Shown: piece by piece, positions 31,858 to 35,362 of the stretch
Layout: each line of letters begins with the position of its first letter
How positions within the stretch are numbered: position 1 is the first letter of the stretch
Source: Flavobacterium psychrophilum
Lineage (GTDB): Bacteria > Bacteroidota > Bacteroidia > Flavobacteriales > Flavobacteriaceae
DNA length: 35,362 bases
Assembly (NCBI GenBank): GCA_945905915.1
Contig: CAMDQL010000012.1
Span: forward strand, 1-35,362
Direction: 5' to 3'
The notes under the pieces: model-generated
The model's input: only the letters and a program-made list of their open reading frames with translations
Told to the model about the DNA's origin: nothing
Database searches by the model: none
Translations under genes and position numbers: made by a program

Positions 31858-32493
31858 ATGAATACGAATAATTGCCCATTATGTAATTCTACTGCAACGT
31901 TATTTTGCGATAAGCCAAAGCATTTGTTTTATAAATGCAATAATTGCGAAGGCATTTTCAGACCTAAACACACTTTTTTAACCGCTGAAGAAGAAAAATC
32001 ACATTACGAAAAGCACAATAATGATGTTTTTGACGAGCGTTATCAAGCTTTTGTTTCACCAATAGTGGAGGCTATTTTACACGATTTTTCTTCAGATGCT
32101 AAAGGTTTGGATTTCGGTTCAGGAACTGGTCCAGTAATAGCTAAAATGTTAACCGATAAAGGTTTTCAAGTGCAGAATTACGATTTGTTTTTTGCAAATG
32201 AACCTTCACTTTTGAACCAAAAATACAATTACGTTTCCTGTTGCGAAGTAATGGAGCATTTTCATCATCCGTATCAAGAATTTGAATTATTGAAAAGCTT
32301 ATTACTTCCGAAAGGGAAATTATATTGCAAAACAGAGGTTTATACTAACCAAAAACCCTTTGAAAATTGGTATTACAAAGATGATTTTACGCATGTGTTT
32401 ATATACCAACCCAAAACCTTAGAATGGATAAAAAATGAATTTCACTTTTCGAATTTAGTAATTAAAGAGAAGTTGATTGTGTTTGAAAATTAA
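31858..32493 (+). CDS. Class I SAM-dependent methyltransferase with N-terminal zinc ribbon
   Basis: A 211-residue protein. Residues 6-30 contain two CxxC pairs (CPLC and CNNC), a probable zinc ribbon. Residues about 84-92 (LDFGSGTGP) are SAM-binding motif I, followed by CCEVMEHFHHP as in Methyltransf_23-type enzymes. The substrate is unknown. The start codon abuts the helicase stop (TAAATG), so translation is likely coupled and an RNA-related substrate is conceivable. That is inference only. A dispersed inverted repeat follows the stop. Confidence 0.88.
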   Translation: MNTNNCPLCNSTATLFCDKPKHLFYKCNNCEGIFRPKHTFLTAEEEKSHYEKHNNDVFDERYQAFVSPIVEAILHDFSSDAKGLDFGSGTGPVIAKMLTDKGFQVQNYDLFFANEPSLLNQKYNYVSCCEVMEHFHHPYQEFELLKSLLLPKGKLYCKTEVYTNQKPFENWYYKDDFTHVFIYQPKTLEWIKNEFHFSNLVIKEKLIVFEN

Positions 32494-32494
32494 A

Positions 32495-32552
32495 AACACA
32501 AATTTCGCGAATTGGCACAAATGAATTAGTGAAAATTAGTGAAATTCGTGTT
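32495..32552. repeat. 24-base inverted repeat between convergent genes (copy 2)
   Basis: Arms 32495-32518 and 32529-32552 pair with five mismatches around a ten-base spacer. The right arm is identical to the reverse complement of the left arm of copy 1 at 28627-28650. It lies between the convergent methyltransferase and coaD stops. Confidence 0.8.
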
Positions 32553-32556
32553 AGAA

Positions 32557-33015
32557 TTATTTCTTATTTAAAACCGATTCAGGAACTAATTGTGAAATAT
32601 CGCCACCATTTCGTAATACATCACGCACTATACTTGAGGAAATAAAAGAAGTTCGAGCAGCGGTTAGCAAGAAAACAGTTTCAATTTTTGACATCACTCG
32701 GTTTGTATGAGCAATGGCTTTTTCAAATTCAAAATCGGCTGGATTTCTTAGTCCGCGTAAAATGAATTCAGCATTTTCATTTTTACACAAATCGATAGTT
32801 AAACCCGAGTAGGAGATGACTCTAACTTTAGGTTCGTCTTTGAAAGCCTCTTCGATAAAGCGTTTGCGTTCTTCTAAGGAAAACAAATACTTTTTTTCAG
32901 CATTCACACCAATAGCGACAATTACTTCATCAAATAAAGAAACACCTCTTTTGATAATATCAAAATGACCGTTGGTAATTGGGTCAAAAGAACCTGGAAA
33001 TATTGCTTTTTTCAT
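32557..33015 (-). CDS. coaD: Phosphopantetheine adenylyltransferase
   Basis: CoaD transfers AMP from ATP to 4'-phosphopantetheine, the penultimate step of coenzyme A synthesis. The 152 residues begin with FPGSFDPITNGHFDII, holding the T/HxGH nucleotidyltransferase motif. ILRGLRNPADFEFE and the ISSSIVRDV segment of the second ATP-binding motif are also present. It is the second gene of a tight operon, starting two bases after the ddl stop. The pairing of ddl with coaD recurs in Flavobacteriia as far as I know. Confidence 0.97.
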   Translation of the reverse strand: MKKAIFPGSFDPITNGHFDIIKRGVSLFDEVIVAIGVNAEKKYLFSLEERKRFIEEAFKDEPKVRVISYSGLTIDLCKNENAEFILRGLRNPADFEFEKAIAHTNRVMSKIETVFLLTAARTSFISSSIVRDVLRNGGDISQLVPESVLNKK

Positions 33016-33017
33016 AA

Positions 33018-33992
33018 TTATTTCTTTAAAGCCAATTCAATAGCGTTTTCAAACAATTCAGGTAACGAAATTCCAGCTTCGCGAGCTTGTTGTGGCAAAA
33101 TACTTTCGGTTGTTAAGCCTGGAATCGTGTTCATTTCTAACATGTATGGCTCGTTGTTTACGATAATGAATTCGCTTCTCGAAAAACCTTTCATTTTCAG
33201 TACTTCGTAAGCTTTTTTAGCAACCGCTTCAATTTTAACTTTCAATTCGTCTGAAATTCGTGCGGGTGTAATCTCTTTAGATTTTCCCAAATATTTGGCT
33301 TCGTAATCAAAAAAGTCGTTTTCCGATACGATTTCGGTAATTGGTAAAACGGTAACCGTTCCTTTGTAATTAATAACACCAACTGAAACTTCTGTTCCGT
33401 CTAAGAAACTTTCTATGATGATTTCGTCGTCTTCTTTGTAAGCATTTTCAATCGCAGGAAGGAATTCTTCTCTAGTTTTAACTTTCGAAATCCCGAAGCT
33501 TGAACCCGATTTATTTGGCTTTACAAAACAAGGTAAGCCTACTTTCGACAAAATAGTATCAACGTTAATTTCGTCTCCTAAATTCAAATAAAAAGATTCC
33601 GCTGTTTTAATTCCGTAAGGTTTTAAAACCGATAACATATCTCGTTTGTTGAATGTTAACGCTGCTTGATAATAATCACAAGATGTTTGAGGAATATTTA
33701 ATAATTCGAAATAAGCTTGCAACAAACCGTCTTCACCAGGTGTTCCGTGAATCGCATTAAAAACGACATCAAAATTAATTTTTGAACCATTTACAATTAC
33801 TGAAAAATCGTTCTTGTCAATTGGGAATTCGCTATCATTTTCATCTACATACACCCATTTTTCTTTGAAAATATGAATGCGATACGGATTATAGTTAGTG
33901 CGATTCAAATTATTGAATACAACATTACCACTCGTGAGTGATATTTTATATTCGCTGGAATAACCTCCCATTACGATGGCCACGTTTTTCAT
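33018..33992 (-). CDS. ddl: D-alanine--D-alanine ligase
   Basis: Ddl makes the D-Ala-D-Ala dipeptide of peptidoglycan precursors, using an ATP-grasp fold. From the ATG at 33992 it has 324 residues, beginning MKNVAIVMGGYSSEYKISL. Family features are HGTPGEDG, CFVKPNKSGSSFGISKV, EIIIESFLDGTEVSVG and EMNTIPGLTTES. An upstream start at 34019 is rejected because it overlaps the promoter box (34017-34024). It is divergent from the PASTA-domain gene, another protein linked to cell-wall ligands, and upstream of coaD. Confidence 0.96.
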   Translation of the reverse strand: MKNVAIVMGGYSSEYKISLTSGNVVFNNLNRTNYNPYRIHIFKEKWVYVDENDSEFPIDKNDFSVIVNGSKINFDVVFNAIHGTPGEDGLLQAYFELLNIPQTSCDYYQAALTFNKRDMLSVLKPYGIKTAESFYLNLGDEINVDTILSKVGLPCFVKPNKSGSSFGISKVKTREEFLPAIENAYKEDDEIIIESFLDGTEVSVGVINYKGTVTVLPITEIVSENDFFDYEAKYLGKSKEITPARISDELKVKIEAVAKKAYEVLKMKGFSRSEFIIVNNEPYMLEMNTIPGLTTESILPQQAREAGISLPELFENAIELALKK

Positions 33993-34016
33993 CTGCTTTT
34001 TCTTGTTTTGGTATAA

Positions 34017-34024
34017 CAAAATTA
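34017..34024 (-). promoter_or_regulatory. Predicted -7 box for ddl-coaD (TAATTTTG)
   Basis: A consensus match 24 bases before the ATG at 33992. It decides the ddl start. Confidence 0.6.
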
Positions 34025-34127
34025 CATTATTTCTTTAGAATTTAGTAAATATATTTCAAAGGATTTATTCTTTTAATTTTTAATGTAAAACAAAGTAAAT
34101 TGAATCCTATAATGTTTTCAATTTTTA

Positions 34128-34135
34128 TATCTTTG
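34128..34135 (+). promoter_or_regulatory. Predicted -7 box for the PASTA-rluD operon (TATCTTTG)
   Basis: A consensus match 18 bases before the ATG at 34154. It excludes the in-frame start at 34100. Confidence 0.6.
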
Positions 34136-34153
34136 CTAAAATATCTTTATTGT

Positions 34154-34816
34154 ATGAGTTTGTTTAAATATATCACCAGTAAAACCTTTTTTCTTCAAGC
34201 ATTCATTGCGGCTGCTATTGTTGCGGCTTTTACATTTTTGTTGATTTTATTTTTAGATTTTAGAACAAATCATGGCCAAGAAATTAAAGTGCCTGATTTA
34301 TCTAAAATGAAACTAGAAATTGCAGAAGAAAAGCTTAATGATATTGATTTAGAAGTGTTTTTATTGGATACTGTCGATTTTAATCCTGAATTTCCACCCT
34401 TTACCATTTTAGAACAAGATCCAAAAGCAGGAAGTTTAGTTAAGGACGGTCGAAAAATATATGTAAAATTAAATGCTGGTGAATTTACAAATATTGAAAT
34501 TCCTGAATTTAAAGATAAAACCTATCGACAAATTTTAGCAACTATAAAATCATTAACCTTAAAAGAAGGTAAAATATCCTATAAACCACACATTGCAAAA
34601 GATGTCGTTTTGCAAATTTATCAAAACGGAAGACGTTTGAGAGCAGGTGATATTGTAAAGAAAAATTCGACATTAGATTTTGTGTTGGGTGACGGAAAAG
34701 AAGTATTTAATGAAGAAACATTTAGTTCAGAGGAACCAACCGATACTTTAGCTCCTGTGGACAATCCTGAGGATGTAAAACCAGTTGAATTTAAAGAGAA
34801 TAATGGCGGAATATAA
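34154..34816 (+). CDS. Membrane-anchored PASTA domain protein
   Basis: From the ATG at 34154 the product has 220 residues. It has an N-terminal transmembrane helix (about 17-38, FIAAAIVAAFTFLLILFL), then two or three PASTA-like units starting at IKVPDLSKMKLEIAEEKL and continuing with the ILEQDPKAGSLVKDG block. The second unit is IEIPEFKDKTYRQIL, and an acidic Pro-rich tail follows. PASTA domains bind muropeptides or beta-lactam-like ligands; here no kinase or transpeptidase domain is attached. The gene overlaps rluD by 14 bases and is divergent from ddl. Confidence 0.88.
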   Translation: MSLFKYITSKTFFLQAFIAAAIVAAFTFLLILFLDFRTNHGQEIKVPDLSKMKLEIAEEKLNDIDLEVFLLDTVDFNPEFPPFTILEQDPKAGSLVKDGRKIYVKLNAGEFTNIEIPEFKDKTYRQILATIKSLTLKEGKISYKPHIAKDVVLQIYQNGRRLRAGDIVKKNSTLDFVLGDGKEVFNEETFSSEEPTDTLAPVDNPEDVKPVEFKENNGGI

Positions 34817-35362
34817 AGCGGAAAACGAGTTAGATGACGAATTATTTGAACACCATCGTTTTGAAGCAGCAAAAGGACAATCTTCTTTGCGAGTGGATAA
34901 ATTTTTGATGAATTTGATTGAAAACACTACGCGAAATAAAATTCAACAAGCGGCAGAATCGGGTTCCATTTTAGTAAATGATGTTGCGGTAAAGTCAAAT
35001 TATAAAGTAAAAGCTGGCGATATTGTACGTTTAGTTTTGGCTCATCCTACTTATGAGCAATTACTCACGCCAGAAAATATTCCGTTAGATATAATCTTTG
35101 AAGACGATCAATTGTTGGTCATCAATAAACCAGCAGGTATGGTGGTTCATCCAGGTCATGGAAATTATTCAGGAACATTAGTCAATGCATTGGCGTTTCA
35201 TTTTGAAAATTTACCAATGAATAGTTCGGAACGACCGGGCTTAGTCCATCGTATTGATAAAGATACAACTGGTTTGTTGGTTGTTGCTAAAACCGAACAT
35301 GCGATGGCTTATTTGTCTAAGCAATTTGCTGAAAAAACGTCAGAACGAGAATATGTTGCTTT
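34803..35362 (+). CDS. RluA/RluD-family pseudouridine synthase (3' end outside window)
   Basis: The reading frame runs from the ATG at 34803 to the window edge without a stop, giving about 186 residues of an expected 300-350. After an acidic N-terminus, an S4 domain is seen (LRVDKFLMNLIENTTRNKIQ, about residues 30-90). Then come LVINKPAGMVVHPGHGN and the catalytic motif HRIDKDTTGLLV with the nucleophile Asp. The family isomerises uridines in 23S rRNA or tRNA. The S4 domain and motif spacing favour RluD (helix 69 of 23S rRNA). It overlaps the PASTA gene by 14 bases in another frame, so translation is probably coupled. Confidence 0.93.
   Translation, partial: MAEYKAENELDDELFEHHRFEAAKGQSSLRVDKFLMNLIENTTRNKIQQAAESGSILVNDVAVKSNYKVKAGDIVRLVLAHPTYEQLLTPENIPLDIIFEDDQLLVINKPAGMVVHPGHGNYSGTLVNALAFHFENLPMNSSERPGLVHRIDKDTTGLLVVAKTEHAMAYLSKQFAEKTSEREYVA

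Noticed and set aside
34100..34153. Upstream start of the PASTA protein
   Set aside because: The -7 box TATCTTTG lies inside this segment, so it would not be transcribed.

Overview
The window is a stretch of ordinary chromosome from an AT-rich member of the Bacteroidota, most likely Flavobacterium or a close Flavobacteriaceae relative. The reasons are the TAnnTTTG-type -7 promoter boxes in front of most genes, the near absence of Shine-Dalgarno sequences, and families typical of this group (cyclophilin-FKBP fusion, DUF4834, YfhO, CarboxypepD_reg-like protein, SMR protein with a small membrane partner). No phage, transposase, integrase, CRISPR array, rRNA or tRNA gene was recognised. No stretch over 300 bases lacks a gene; the largest gaps are about 220-265 bases.

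Layout. 1-2046: the 3' part of glyA, then rplS and trmD on the minus strand. 2274-6068: a dual-domain peptidyl-prolyl isomerase, a haem lipoprotein with a secreted partner, pyrD and an HMG-CoA lyase. 6295-13588: guaB and purB (convergent), a TrmH-type RNA methyltransferase, a secreted CarboxypepD_reg-like protein, a DEAD-box helicase with an RG-rich tail, and rdgB with an unusually long structured leader. 13838-17592: an alpha-oxoamine synthase convergent with a GNAT-like protein and an outer-membrane barrel protein, then a DUF4834 protein. 17680-23012: a probable surface-glycan cluster (YfhO, glycosyltransferase, flippase). 23276-28621: a secreted repeat protein, a small membrane protein overlapping an SMR protein, a lipoprotein, a cysteine desulfurase, a SRPBCC protein, pyrE and a NUDIX protein. 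28691-35362: an M14 peptidase, a second helicase plus a methyltransferase, ddl-coaD, and a divergent PASTA protein plus rluD (cut by the window edge; it has no stop codon in the window).

How the genes fit together. Nucleotide metabolism is strongly represented (pyrD, pyrE, guaB, purB, rdgB, glyA for one-carbon units). Translation and RNA genes include rplS, trmD, trmH, rluD and two DEAD-box proteins. Envelope genes include ddl, the YfhO-GT-flippase trio, the outer-membrane barrel and the alpha-oxoamine synthase, which may make sulfonolipid or sphingolipid bases.

I did not find a clear undescribed multi-gene system. The best leads are non-coding: (i) a promoter plus two hairpins in the rdgB leader, perhaps a small RNA or attenuator; (ii) four genes (trmD, mvaB, pyrE, the second helicase) whose -7 box ends only 4-5 bases before the ATG, predicting leaderless mRNAs; (iii) a 24-base inverted-repeat element present twice, each time between convergent genes; (iv) a candidate dispersed element after mvaB; (v) a heptamer tandem repeat abutting the purB promoter beside a possibly frameshifted small ORF.
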